A stretch of DNA of 64,000 nucleotides, from NCBI GenBank assembly GCA_963573385.1, contig CAUYLG010022296.1, positions 1 to 64,000 of the forward strand, given 5' to 3'. Each line of letters opens with the position of its first letter. The first letter of the stretch is position 1. This document shows, one piece after another, positions 48,520 through 60,920 of the stretch. This DNA is from Cacajao melanocephalus (Eukaryota > Chordata > Mammalia > Primates > Pitheciidae). The position numbers were made by a program, and so were the translations under genes. The notes beneath the pieces are model-generated. The model did not search any database. It had not been told where the DNA came from and saw only the letters and a list, made by a program, of their open reading frames with translations.

Positions 48520-51500
48520 CAGAGTAACATTGGCCTTACAGAATGAATTAGGGATCATTCCCTCTTCTTCAGTCTTTGGTACTATTTTGAGGAGAACTCT
48601 TGCTCATTTTTTGAACATTTGCTAGAAGTCAACATTGAAATCATTCAGTTGTGGACTTTGTTCTGTTGGGAGACTATTTATTACTAACTCTATCTCACTA
48701 CTCATTATCAGTTCATTCAGATTTTTATTTCTTGCTGATTCAATCTTGGTAGATTGTGTCCAGAATTTTAGACATTTTCTCTATGTTTTCTAGTTTGTTA
48801 GTGTACAGTTTTTCTTACTAGTCTTTAATGATGATTTTATTTCTATAGTGTCAGTTGTAATATCTCTTTTCTGTTTCTCATTTTGTTTATTTGGGTCTTA
48901 TTTATTTCTTGGCTTGTCTAGCCAGTAGTTGATTGATTTTATCTTTTTTTTAAAAAAAACAACTGTTCATTTTGTTGATCCTTTGTATTTTTTAAGTCTC
49001 TATTTCATTTAGTTGTACTCTAATTTTGCTATATACTTCCTTCTATTAATTGGGGGTTTGAATTGTTCTTGTTTTTCTAGTTCCTTGAGGTGTGTTAGAT
49101 TGTTTATTGAAATCTTCCTACTTTTTTGGCATAGGTGTTTATTGCTATAAATTTGCCCCTTAGTTTTGCTTTTGCTGTATTCCATTGGTTTTGGTATGCT
49201 ACGTTTTGACTTGCATTTGTTTCAACATATTTTTTGATTTCTTCCATAATTTCTTGAATCAGTGAGCATTCAAGAACATGTTGGTTGATTTTCATGTATT
49301 TGTGCAGTTTTTAAAGTTTCTCTTATTGATTTATAGTTTATTCCACTGTGATCTGAGAAGATACTTGATATAATTTTGATTTTTAAAGGTTTGTTGAGAC
49401 TTGTCTTGTTTCCTAACATGTGGTCTATCCTGGAAAATGTTCCATGTACTAATGGGAAGAAGAAGGTATATTCTGTAGCTGCTGAATGTCCATTTAGTCA
49501 ACTGTGCAGTTTAAATCCAGTTTTTTTTATTATTATCTTCTAGATGATTTGTCTCATGCTGAGCATAGGGTTTTGAAGTCCCCAACTATTATTGTATTAG
49601 AGTCTATCTCTCCTTTTAAATCTAGTAGTATTTACTTTTTATGTCTAGGTGTTCTAGTATTAGGTGCATATGTGTTTAGAATTTTTATATCCGCTTGCTG
49701 AGTTGACCCTTTTTCATCATAAAATGACCTTTTTGCTTCTGTTTATTGTTTTTTAACTTAAAGTCTGTTTTTTTCTCATACAAGTTTAACTACGCCTGCT
49801 TGTTTGTGGTTTCCATTGGCATAGAATATCTTTTTTCACCTCTACTTTTAATCTGTGTCTTTATAGGTGAGATGAATTTCTTGTGGGTGGAAGAGAGTTG
49901 GCTTTTTTTTTTTTTTTTTGTCTTTTCAGCCAGTCAATATCTTTTAAGTGGAAAGTTTAATCTGTTTACATTCAGAGTTATTGTTGATATATGAAGGCTT
50001 ATTCCTGTCATCTTGTTAATTGATTTCTGGTTATTTTGTAATATCTTTTAATTCTTTCTTTCTCTCCTATTGTTTATTACAGAAAACCTTCTATAGTGGT
50101 AACATTTGAGGGTTTTTTTTTCTCCCTTATTTATTTGTTTGCTCTACCAGTGTGTTTTACACTTTCATGTAGTTTTTATGATGGTAGATATCCTATCAGT
50201 TCCAGGTGTAGGACTCCCTTTAGCATTTCTTATAGGACTAGTCTAATGGTAATGGATTCCTTTTACTTTTACTTGTCTGGAAAATAGTTTATTTCTCCTT
50301 TGTTTATGAATGACAACATTCCTGGGCATATTATCCTTGAGCGGGTTTTTTTTTTCAGCACTTTGAATATATTATCTCATTCTTCTTGGCTTGAAAGGTT
50401 TCTGCTAAGAGATTCACTATTAGTCTGATAGGGGTTCCCTTATAAGTGACTAGATGCTTTTCTCTTGCTGGTTTTAGAATTCTCTTTGTCTTTGACTTGG
50501 CAGTTTGACTATAATGTGCTGTGGGGAAGACCTTTTGGCATTGTGTTTGTATGGGAATGTCTAAGCTTCCTGTAGCTGGATGTCTAAACCTCTTGCTAGA
50601 ATTTGAACATTTTCAGCTATTATTTTGTTAAATACGTTTTCTATCACTTTTGTTTCCCCTTCACCTTACAGGACACCCAAATTTCAAACATTTTCTCACC
50701 TGATGGTGTCCCATATGCCACATTTTGATCATTCTTTTTCATTTTTTAAAATAATTTTTTGTTTGACTGGGTTATTTCAAAAGACTGCTCTTAAAGTTCT
50801 GGAATTCTTTCTTCTCTTTCATCTAATATGTTGTTGAAGCTCTCAAATGTATTTTTTATTTCATTTAAGGAATTATTCAGTTTCAGAATTTCTGTTTGGT
50901 CCTTTTCTGTGATATCTGTCTCTTTGGTAAATTTCTCATTCATATGTTGATTGTTTTTCTGGTTTCTTTGTATTCTCTGGCATTTCACTGAGTTTCTTTA
51001 ATATCAACATTTTGAATTCTTTTTTCAAGGATTTCACAAATTTATTTTTCATTAGAATATGCTGCCAGAAAATTCTTGTGTTTCTTTGGAAGTGTCCTAT
51101 TTCCTTGCTTTTCCATGTTTCTTTTGCCCTTACACTGACATCTATGTATCTGGTGTAAACCTTTCTTCTTCCAATTTTTTAAATTTGCTTTCCTAAGGAA
51201 GGACTTTGTCTTAAAGATGAGTCTATGGTTTTGGTTGGGTAGAACACTTCGGCTTTGATTCTGGATGCTTGCAGTAGTGTAATCACTTTATGATTTATTT
51301 GGCTGTAAATAGTGTCAGTAGTGTCTGTGATTTCCACAGTGATTTATGGCACAGTGGAAGCTGTGATGAAGATTTGCTGGGGACAGGGGCGACAGGTGGC
51401 CTTGTCCTCAAACCCCAGTGGTGGCCAGTGACAGGCCAAACGTGCCTTTCCTTGGGCCCTAAGGCAACATATACTAACATACCTGTGTTAGCAGGTTCAG

Positions 51501-52754
51501 GCAAGCCATTCTTGGGCCTCTAGGTGTCTTGCCCAGGTGCTGGTACTGACAGTGATGGGCCAGATGGGTGGGTGGGTTATCAGACTCCTGGCAGCAGGCA
51601 TAGAATAGATGATGGCAATAGTGAGATAATCATCTATCTCCCAAGTGGTTTGCATTGTTGTTGGCATTGGCTATAATGGGCTGGGTGGCTCAGTCTCCAG
51701 CCCCACAGCTGGTATGTGTACATGGGTACCCCCAATATGGTGATAGCAGTAGGTTGGGTGGGCCTCTTGGGACCGCAGAAGGAGTACTCTGGTGCTAATG
51801 GTGGTGGACTAGGGTAGGTGGTTTCCAGGCCCTTGGATGACATATCTGGACATGGAGTGAGGGACAGAGCCAGGGCTGTGGTGCCTGTTCTCAGACCCCC
51901 TAGTAGTATGAGCAGGTGCCAGGTAGTAGACAGGGGTAAGGCGATCCACATGTCCCCAATGAAATGTTTGAGAGGAGGCAGTAGCTGCTGTGCTGCAACC
52001 CTACTATTGAGGAAGGCAAGGTTGCTTTCAGTGGCAGCAGCTGTATACATGTGTTTAGGGAACACACATTTTGTTCAAACTTTGACCCTGGGAACAGCAG
52101 TCATCTGTGGTGACAGCAGCTGTGGGCAGGAGAGTTTGTTCTTGGGGCATATGGAAATGCATGGCAGCTTTGCTGCTGGGGATGATGGGGTCATAGCCAA
52201 TGGTTTGCACTTGAACATTGGCTGCAACTAGTTGCCAGCCATGACATTCGTTGGCTGCAGGTGGGAAATGTCAATGGGACTCCAAGGATGTGGAGATGTA
52301 GGTACTGTTGGGCCACCCAGGTGGGATGATAGGGGCTGAGATCTGAATATGGTGACTTGCTGTAGCTGCTTAGGGATCGGGGGCAGAGAGTATGACTCAG
52401 CTTAAGCTCTCTATGGAGCAGTGCCTTCACTTGGTCTCCTTGCAGCTTCCTATGTTAGTCTTGGGACCCACTAGGTACTAGGGACTCTCCTAGGATTGCA
52501 GGAGTTCATGGTGGGAACCTAGACTGTTGGGGGTCACTCACTCACACATTTCCTGCATTGGGGAGCCTCTCCAGGTTCTCGGCCAATGCTAGCCAAGCAG
52601 GCAGCCTCACCTCCCCCTCCTTTCTTGTTTTGGTTGTGTCCTGTCTTTTATAAATGATCTATTCAAAGTGTGATCATCTATTTATCATTTTTTTCTCCTC
52701 TGTATAAGAGGCGAGTAGCAGATGCCTGTAGTCAGCCACCTTGAAGCCCCTCTG
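48520..52754 (-). mobile_element. L1 with complete 5' end but no 3' end (L1MA/L1P4-like)
   Basis: The left edge is inside ORF2 reverse transcriptase ('ggccttacagaatgaattag'). ORF2 N-terminal, ORF1 and a long 5' UTR follow in complement order, with the 5' terminus near 52754 ('gtcagccaccttgaagcccc' complements 'ggcttcaaggtggctgac'). An ORF1 coiled-coil scrap is at 50791-50988 and an ORF2 scrap at 49104-49295. The C-terminal half of ORF2 and the 3' UTR are absent. ORFs within 51290-52430 are in the 5' UTR and non-coding. Confidence 0.85.
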
Positions 52755-52794
52755 CCATGCAGTGAATAGATGATTTTTTTCTACTTTTGGATTG

Positions 52795-53254
52795 GAACAG
52801 ATAAATCCAAGCGAAGAACTCAATACATCCCTTTTGTAATATGATCCAGACACAAAGATGCACTGTTCAGATCCTCCTTCAAAAAAGGACTCACTGCTTA
52901 GCTGAAAGAGATATGGTCAGCTGATGCCCCTAGCTGTTAGATGCTTGAAGATCTGTCTCAGTTTTCAAACCAAGGTTATACTCTTCTCTCAGTGATCTCC
53001 AGGCAGTGACTGAGCAGATTGATGGTACAAGGGCCAGGTCATCATCACCCCCTAGAGGACTTCTCCATCAGGTCATCTTTACTCCAGAACTCTTTGAGCT
53101 GGTAAAAAATTTCGGAGCTGCTTGGGATCTGTCAGCTTCCTGTGCCCAATCCTGCATCTTACTTTTTTCTTTAATTGGTTCTACTCCCAATAAAACTCTT
53201 TCAATCCTAACTTAATCTCAGCATCTGTTTCCCACATAATCCAGCTTGCACAAC
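52795..53254 (+). mobile_element. ERVL-type LTR
   Basis: 'aaaggactcactgcttagct', 'ggcagtgactgagcagattg', 'ctctttgagctggtaaaaaa' and a closing AATAAA (near 53188) with 'ccagcttgcacaaca' at 53254 fit an ERVL-class LTR (LTR33-like from memory). The 5' start next to the L1 is not resolved. The ORF at 53006-53215 lies inside it and is incidental. Confidence 0.6.
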
Positions 53255-54289
53255 ATCCTTACTGTAATGCAAAAATGAATTTCACAGAGCTCCCTTTTGT
53301 AAAGATGCTGATACATGCAGTCTCAAATTTCATGGAAATGGCATAAGGAAAGCAACAGCTTGGGAAGAAAACATGAGAAATAGCATTTAGATTGGGTTTA
53401 TACTAGAAGGAAGGACTCCTTATCAAACTTTCTGGTAGTCCTCTGTAAACACTATTCATCAAGACGGCGTTTGATACATGTTGAGCAGTCTTGCTTTCAA
53501 GGTTAGAGTCCCTAAAAAATAGATCATGTTCAGAGACAAACCCCTCTAGGTACTTAGAACTCTTTCCACTTGATATCTGATTGCCATCTCAAACAGATTA
53601 TATTTTGGATGAATTATTCATCCTTAGCACCTAAGTATTCTTATTTTCTTATTATCTTTCCAAATCAGTGTGTGATGCCCAAAAAGCCCAGTGTAGAATC
53701 AAAATTTTAGTTGCTTATTTTTTTCTTTAGCTCCTTGATGTCCAACTAATCACTGAATTCTATTTATGTTTCTTTGAAATCTTTTGCCTTTTGCTTGTCG
53801 TAAGGTACCCAGAAGATCTTTTGGCCAAACTCCATGGCAGAGATAGGCTAGTTGTACACCAAGTTTGTTTTCTTTTTCTCCTGTGCAAAATAACCATCTG
53901 GCATCTTATAAAGCAAACAGAGGCATGAATTTTAAATAGAATTTGTGAGGAGGTATTGTTTCTGCATGTTGGAGTTCCTGTAAATTACATTTACAACTCT
54001 TTATTGGTATCATAATGGTGATGGAGCAATAGATCTCCTGGGACTATGTGCACTGACCATTGAACTATCCCCTGAGCTAACATTTTGGATGCATGTTAAG
54101 CTCCTTAGCTTAGCACATACATTCCATTATAATTTATCCTCTGTTTCCCACCATCACCACTCCTGAAACACAGCCTCACAGACTATTTACTCTCTCTATT
54201 ACCAATTATAATGCTGCATGCTTCATATATGCTATTTATCTTTTCGAAAATCTGTGGGTTTTTTTTTTTCGCCTTCTATTTAAAATAAC
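53255..54289. other. Unassigned sequence
   Basis: No repeat family or exon recognised in about 1 kb. Confidence 0.4.
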
Positions 54290-54500
54290 TTCTACAAGCC
54301 TTCAAAGGTCATGTTAAGCATTACTTCCTATGTAATTTTTTTTTTTTTTGGTATCCTAATTTGACTCTCTTCTCCCGTAATGCATTTATTTCCATTGGAT
54401 CTCTTTTATACTTTTATCATAGCACTGACTACACTGTTCTGTAAATACAGCTCCTTTAGAACTATAATCCTATATTATTAGACTTCATATATAAATGTGC
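54290..54500 (+). repeat. L2 3' UTR fragment
   Basis: 'cttctacaagccttcaaagg', 'gcattacttcctatgtaatt' and 'ttttatcatagcactgacta' follow L2 3' end order. The element is old and interrupted by T-runs. Confidence 0.5.
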
Positions 54501-55780
54501 TTAAACAATGTTGAATGAATATGGTGAGTTTTCCACTTTGATATCTTCATGCTCTCTCTCTTACCCCAGGGCCTCAAATTAGCTATCAGAACAGATGGCT
54601 TATAAGAACTGGCCTTAAGTATGCTAAAAAGTAGGTTTAATTGTGGTCGTGGACATGCTTCTTTCTCAGGGGTTCCATTTCTGAAGTGGAAATTAATTTG
54701 ATGCTTCTCCAGAGTGATGTTCAGATTAATGTTATGCCATTTGTAAAGGCCTCTAGGACTCTCAGATGAAGGGCATTTGATATTAGCCTCATTGTTACTT
54801 GAAGCTGTTGTAGGGTTCATCTATTTGCTACTCAGCAAGACATTTGACATTCTCATAATACAGCACATCCCAGGATTAATTAAGAGATTTCTGGAAGTCT
54901 CAGGGATACACCTACTTTGACATCAATGTGCTGTGAATGTTGATCTTGGTAGCCTTACTTTGAATAGCTATAGGGTATTTAAATAATAACCTATCTTACA
55001 ATTAAGACTGCTTAGTCCCTGTAAGGATTCTGACTGGAATTTAGCAATAGATAATGAATATATTCTCCAGATTCTTAAACTGAATTTGAAAATAAACCCA
55101 AAAATCTGAGCTTTAGTCACTTAACTACAACATCTTTCTAAATAAAGACTATTAGCTAAGACCATAGAAGAGAGAGCTCATGCATGCATGAGGACAGATG
55201 GTTACCAAAGTAAGGATCTAAAATTGGACTCTGCTCTACTCACATTGAAGCCTCCCATGTAGGAAGGGATGCCCTTCCTTCAGCGGCTTTATGCAAGGGT
55301 CAAAATGTATTTGAACTCTGGGGCAGAAAAGCACCGTTCTATAGGATTTCCAAGTGTTCATTATTTATGAGGTCAGGAACGATGGGAGCCTCTGGCAATC
55401 CAGACAGCTGCAGTCCCCACAGGCCTAAAAGAAAACAGCCGCTGGAGCAGCCATTTCTATACAAAATGTCTCATGCCCAGAAGCTATAAACTGCTAGAGA
55501 CAGCTGTGCTTTCCTCTTGCAATACACTCCAAGATTCCATTTTTAACACAGGATGTCTATTATTAAGACAATCAGCTAAGATGTCAATTCCAAAGCTACA
55601 AGGTTCTGCAGCATAAATGCTGTACTGATTTCCTTCTGCTGTGGTATCAGACCATGGCCTCTTTCCCTGGATGTCGGGGACACGACTTCAGAATACTCAT
55701 GTGAAACTACAGCTGTTTATGATAACTCTCCATTCAAGAACTTACTATAATTGTGTTATAAAATGACTTTAATCTTATCA
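54501..55780. other. Unassigned sequence
   Basis: No repeat or exon recognised in about 1.3 kb. The minus ORF at 54485-54820 (111 codons) lacks domain features and shows no splice context. Confidence 0.4.
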
Positions 55781-55782
55781 TA

Positions 55783-56000
55783 GGCTGCGTTTGAAATTTA
55801 AGATCCTCTGCAATCTGGCTCTATCCTCTTTATCAAATCAATTTCTCATTACTCTCAGTACAAATGCTATACTTCAGGTAGTAAGACTCTTCATTCTTGC
55901 TCAGTGTTTCTTACTCATGTTCCTTCAGGCAAAAATGCCCTGTCAGTCCTCTCTGCCCATCCTTTTGATATTTGACAGTGAATCCCAATCTTTCCTCTTC
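55783..56000 (+). repeat. L2 3' fragment
   Basis: 'aagatcctctgcaatctggc', 'tcttactcatgttccttcag' and 'gcaaaaatgccctgtcagtc' match the L2 ORF2 C-terminal/3' UTR order. The plus ORF at 55791-56009 is a relic frame. Confidence 0.65.
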
Positions 56001-56194
56001 TCACACTAGTCAGTGATCTCTTTAAATTTAATTTGCACCGATCCCTAAACCTCATAATTTAGCAACCAATTACAAGCTAGTTCACATGGTTCACTAATCT
56101 CAAATCATCTTAATCTCATCTCCTTAGTTATATCTGAAAGAACATGGTGGCAAGATCTGTGTTATTTACTTTGGGGCTGCATTCCGGTTTTTTT

Positions 56195-56930
56195 TGTTTT
56201 GTTTTTTTAATTGAAGTAAAATTTGCATGTAATAAAATTCACCCTTTTCTATGAGTTCTGAGAAATGCATGCAGTTGTATAATCACCACTACGGTTAAGG
56301 AATAGAACAGTTCAATCACCTTAAATATTTTCCTTGTGGCTTTTTGTAGTCAAACCCCTCCCACCTGCAGCCCCTAATGGCCTGATCCATTTTCTGCCTG
56401 TATAGTTTTCCCTCTATGAAACCATGTAGTATACAGGCTTATGTGTCTAGATCCTTTTACATAGCATAATGCATTTGTGATCATTCATGTTTTCTGTGTT
56501 ACTAGTACATTCCTTTGTATGTGGGTATAATAATTCATTGTATGGATATACCTAGCATGTTTATACATTTACCAGTTGGTGAACATTTGGGTAATTTCCA
56601 ATGTGGGACCATAAAGCCACTATAAACGTTCTCATACAGATTTTCGTTTGAATGTATATTTTCATTTCACTTGGATAAATGCCTGGGAGTGGGATTGCTG
56701 GGTTGTATGGTAAATGAATGTTTAAATTTATGAGAAACTGCCAAACCATTTTCTATAGTGGTATAGCATTTTGTTTTTAGATCAGCAATGAATAAAAGTT
56801 CCAGTTGCTCAGCATCTTAGTCATTCTAATACGTGTATAGTGGTATCACATAATGGTTTTAATTAGCATTTCCCTAATGACTAATGATATTGAGCATCTT
56901 TTTAAGTGCTCCTTCATGTTCTATATTTTT
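56195..56930 (-). mobile_element. L1M 3' fragment
   Basis: Complement of an old L1M: 'ttaattgaagtaaaatttgc' opening, 'cagcccctaatggcctgatc', 'gggagtgggattgctgggtt' near 56685, then 'atttccctaatgactaatga' near 56870. Confidence 0.82.
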
Positions 56931-57057
56931 TGGTTGTTTCAGAGTACTGGCAAAGTACTAAGAATGTATTAGATGCTTAATGAATATTTGTGGATTGTTA
57001 CATTGCAGAACACTAATACTATTCTCTTTTGTGTACCATTTGCATACCATTACTAGC

Positions 57058-57185
57058 TGTTACCATTTATCGAGCACCGACTGTGTGCCAAGCACTGTAC
57101 TAAGTGCTTTATATATGGCATCTTGTTAATACACATAATAACCCTATGAAAGTGGTGGGTGGTATTAGTACCATTGGATCATGGA
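57058..57185 (-). repeat. MIR SINE
   Basis: 'ttatcgagcaccgactgtgt', 'gccaagcactgtactaagtg' and 'ataataaccctatgaaagtg' complement the MIR 3' part. This is the clearest MIR of the window. Confidence 0.88.
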
Positions 57186-57739
57186 AAGGGACAAACAGTG
57201 CTGACTTGTGAATCTCCAAATCCTTCTTTTTCCCCTAGGAATTTTGGGGTTTGCTTGTTCAGGTTCTGGAAGGTTTTTCTGCTACTGCTAAGGAGGAGTG
57301 AAGAGGTAAATTTAAATAATCTAAAATGGGCTGAAATGATTCAGGTGATAAAGGGATAATCTAGAGTTTAGTAGGGCCATGGGGAAGAAAGGGAAAAGTA
57401 CTTGGGAGAGGCAAGAGAAGTATAGTTGTGTGGGTGGAAAAGAGAGAAACAGGTTTTTTGTTTGTGTGTTTTTGTTTCAGTTTTCATTAAAAAAAAGAAA
57501 AAGACAAAATAGGGAGCAAGAATTATGAAGAAGACTGAGGAGTTAGAGGGATGAACAGTGTGTAGTATGCTAATTATGAAATACTCTCTTTTTGGAGTTT
57601 TTTGAGAGGAAAACAAGGTTTTTAGGGAAAAGAAATTGTTTTTTATTTGCATTGATATTAGTATGAGCCATAGAGCTTATTAATATTTCAACAGTTATAC
57701 ACACCCTTACTTGTGCATGTGTGTGTGTATACACATGTG
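57186..57739. other. Unassigned sequence
   Basis: No feature recognised; purine-rich stretches and a short TG run near 57715 are present. Confidence 0.4.
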
Positions 57740-59035
57740 GATATATATGTAGTTTCATGTAGTTTATTAAATGTGTAGCTTTGTGTAACCACTAATCAAG
57801 ATATTTAGCTGTACCATTACCAGAGACTCCTTTGTGCTACTCATTTATAGTGGTATCTACCACCCTCATTCCTAACCCCTGACAACAATTAATCTTTTTC
57901 TCCATATCTATAATAATGTTATTATACAAATGTTGTATTTATAAAAGTATAAAGTATGTATTTTTAAAAATTTTTTTACCCAGCAAATTTTTTTGAGGTT
58001 CATGCAAGATATTGCACATATCACATATATTGCATGTATCAAGTCATTCCTTTTTCTTCCTGAGTAGTCCACAGTTTGATTAATCGTTCACCCATGAAAG
58101 CAAATTTGAGTACTTTACATTTTGGGCAATTATTAACAAAACTGCTGTTAAAATTGGTTTATCAATTTCTGCATGAAAATAAGTCTTCCTTTATCTAGGA
58201 TAAACGCCTCCATGTATGATTCCTGGATCATATGATAAGTCCATTTTTCTTTTTATTTTAAAAGAAACTGTCAAACTGTTTTCCAGAGTGCCTAGTTTAG
58301 GTTCCTCTCAGGAATGTATGAGTGATTCTACTTATTTGCATCCTTGCCAGCATTTGATGTTATCAGTATTTTTATCCTAGTCATTCTGATAGATGTGTAT
58401 TAATATTTTAATATTTAAATGTATAATATTTTGTTGTGGCTTCCATTTTAATTTCTCTAATGACTAATGATGCCAAGAGTCTTGTCATTTGCTAATTTGT
58501 CATCTATATGGCCTCTTTGTATAAACTTTTCATGTCTTGTGCCCATGTTCATTTTGCGGGGGGGTTTAGTGTTGAAATTGAGAATTATTTGTATGTTGCA
58601 GATACTAGAACATTTGTGAGGTGGAAGATTTGCAAATATTTTCTCACAGTCTGCAATGCGTCTTTTCATCCTTAACAGAATCTTTTACAGAACATTTTTT
58701 TATTTTGATGAGATCCAATTTTTCAACTGTTCTTTTAATCAACTACGATTTTTGGTGTTAAATCTAAGAACTCTTTTCTTGTCCTGGATCTTGAAGATTT
58801 TCTCCTATTTTTTTAGATGTTTTATGGTTTTATAAGCTGTACACCTATATCCTGTGGTCCATTTTGAGTTGATTTTTATATAAGGTGTAAGGTTTAGATC
58901 AATGTTCATTTTCATTTAGTTAGCTATTTACCTATAAGTTGTTGCATCATCATTTACTGAACACTTTTCTTCCTCCATCAGATTGTTTTTGCTCTATTTT
59001 AAAAAACTAATTGGGTATAATTGGGTTTTTATTTC
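57740..59035 (-). mobile_element. L1M fragment
   Basis: Complement of an old L1M 3' UTR and ORF2 end: 'cctgacaacaattaatcttt' near 57878, 'tcctggatcatatgataagt' near 58222, 'ttttctcacagtctgcaatg' near 58637 and 'gtccattttgagttgatttt' near 58857. Confidence 0.85.
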
Positions 59036-59039
59036 TGTG

Positions 59040-59890
59040 AGATGCAACTTGTACTAACACTGGTCACAAGAGAGCCAATTCCTTCTCTGGTTAAATATGG
59101 ATCAGGAAACCAAAATGCAGTTTAAGTGAGCTAGTAAAGCATGTGTCTACCTACTACTTGACTGCCCTTTTTCAAAGTCTGTAAATGCCATATCGAAGGT
59201 ACCTCATTGTCTGGGGTAATACTCAAGGTTTGTTGTCTCACAGCCACAATGACGTAACACACCAAGTGAGGTTAACAGCAAAATTACAGGCAAAAGAAAG
59301 CTAATAAGTCTCTGCTACAGGGAAGGGTTCTGGAAAAATGGATTACCAATCCACAGTGAAACGCGGGGGCGGTTATAGATGAGCTAGTGATGAGGCAGAG
59401 TCTGGTCTACATATGGCACAAAAACACTGGTTGGGACTAAGTGTGCCATCTGCATAGGGTGCAAATTTCTGGCAGCCCCACCCTAATCTTCTATTATGCA
59501 GGCAGGTTCTCTGCCTGAGCTGAGCCATGTTGCCAATTTCCTTCTGTACATGTGCTAACAAAAAAGGGAAGATAGAGCTAACGTGGTAGACATGCTTGTT
59601 CCCCAGGTAGCCCTTTTCTATTGGCACAGCTACCGGCATCCCCCCATGCAAGCTTCCAGCTTGCTTATCTGTGTTTGCAGCTCGATTTTTCAGGCTGCTG
59701 TTTGTTAGGAAGAGAATAATTTCTTGGGCTGCTTTTTGCTAGGAAGAGAATAATTTCTTGGGCTCTTTTTTGTTAGAAGGGAAGTTCTGTTGAGGACTCT
59801 GTTGCCCTCACTAACTGTCTAAATAATTTCTTTCTACCTTCCCTATCAGTATTGCTTGGATCAAGAGTTGGACCTTGTGTTACGTAATTT
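59040..59890 (-). mobile_element. Candidate LTR, family not identified
   Basis: On the minus strand the GC-richer core contains 'catctataaccgcccccgcg', an order that looks like an LTR promoter part, and overall composition differs from the neighbouring L1M. Clean TG...CA ends were not found. Could also be another ancient repeat. The 92-residue minus ORF at 59373-59651 is probably incidental. Confidence 0.35.
59693..59783. repeat. 34-base tandem duplication with partial third copy
   Basis: 59693-59726 and 59727-59760 differ at two positions and share 'aggaagagaataatttcttg'. A third, broken copy starts at 59761 ('ggctcttttttgttagaagg'). Confidence 0.95.
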
Positions 59891-60439
59891 TTTTTAGATG
59901 TCAGAGTAGTATTTATATGCTTTATTAACATAGCAAAACTGATCCAGTGCTGAGCTTGAAGTGAACTTTACATTGATACCTTTTCCTCCTATAATAAAGC
60001 AAGTAGACTTGGAGCTACGTGCTTGGCAAATATGTAAGAATCTTCTTGGTATGTTTCCAAAATATCTTGACAACAATATCAGCAGAATTCTTGGAGCTTA
60101 TCACCAAAATCTGGGTGAAATAGGCTTTTTTATTTCTAAAGAAAGAGAAAAAGGAGAATTAATCACCTTTCATTCAGTTCCTATGGTATGGTTGGTATTT
60201 AAAAGGCTGAATAACTATGATTTAAACGAAATGTCCTATGTTTAAAACACTGAGAGCTGCAGTGACGACAGGCCTGGGGAGATTCCCTCTGATTTGCTGC
60301 CCATCAGATCTGTAGAAGGCACACACTAATCCCAGAGGTGGAGCATTGTAAGACTTCACATGGCCGTCACTAATAATTAGGCCTGGCTGAAAAGCGGCAG
60401 AGCAATGCTCAATTTGCCAGCAGTATCCTCACCTAATTT
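59891..60439. other. Unassigned sequence
   Basis: No repeat recognised. The 94-residue plus ORF at 59961-60245 has no family signature and no convincing acceptor/donor pair. Confidence 0.4.
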
Positions 60440-60570
60440 CATATATATTTTCTAATTTGACTTTGAGTTAGTTAATATCCCATTTCATGGAAATGGAAAC
60501 CAGATTCAGAGGAGGAAAATAGCCAAGTAAAATGGCAGATCTGTGTCTGACTCCATAGCTAATGTTCCCC
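60440..60570 (-). repeat. MIR SINE
   Basis: 'gttaatatcccatttcatgg', 'aaaccagattcagaggagga' and 'gatctgtgtctgactccata' complement the MIR core and 5' part in order. Confidence 0.6.
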
Positions 60571-60762
60571 CTTGGGATCTCATTTCTTCCAATTTAGAAT
60601 TTACTGTGAGTTATAGAACTTACACTGCAACTTAAATTAGTATCAGATCACAGAATGTTTATCCTGGAAGTCACTCCAGGGTCTCACTGGAGAGTCTTAA
60701 TGTTAAAATATACTTTCATACTATTGATGAAATAAATTTTGAGTAGAATTTTAAAAAGCAAG

Positions 60763-60920
60763 CAGCCAGACATGGTAGCACATGCTTGTAGTTTTAGCTG
60801 CTCTAGAGGCGGAGATGGGAGGATTGCTTGAGCCCAGGAGTTTATGGCTGCAGTAAGTCATGATGGTGCCACTGCACTCCAGCCTGGGCAACAGAGTGAA
60901 AACCCATCTCAAACAAATAA
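60763..60920 (+). mobile_element. Free right Alu monomer (FRAM-like)
   Basis: About 150 bases, from 'agccagacatggtagcacat' to 'caacagagtgaaaacccatc', then an A-rich tail 'caaacaaataaataaatag'. It has the right-arm layout of Alu without a left arm. The minus ORF at 60751-60984 is a shadow. Confidence 0.85.

Noticed and set aside
51634..52231. Overlapping 143- and 137-codon frames on both strands
   Set aside because: GC-rich L1 5' UTR has few stops; the frames overlap on opposite strands and have no conserved domain.
54485..54820. 111-codon minus-strand frame
   Set aside because: No domain, partly overlaps an L2 fragment, and no acceptor/donor pair fits its limits.
59961..60245. 94-codon plus-strand frame considered as an exon
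   Set aside because: No convincing splice pair at its ends and no family resemblance.
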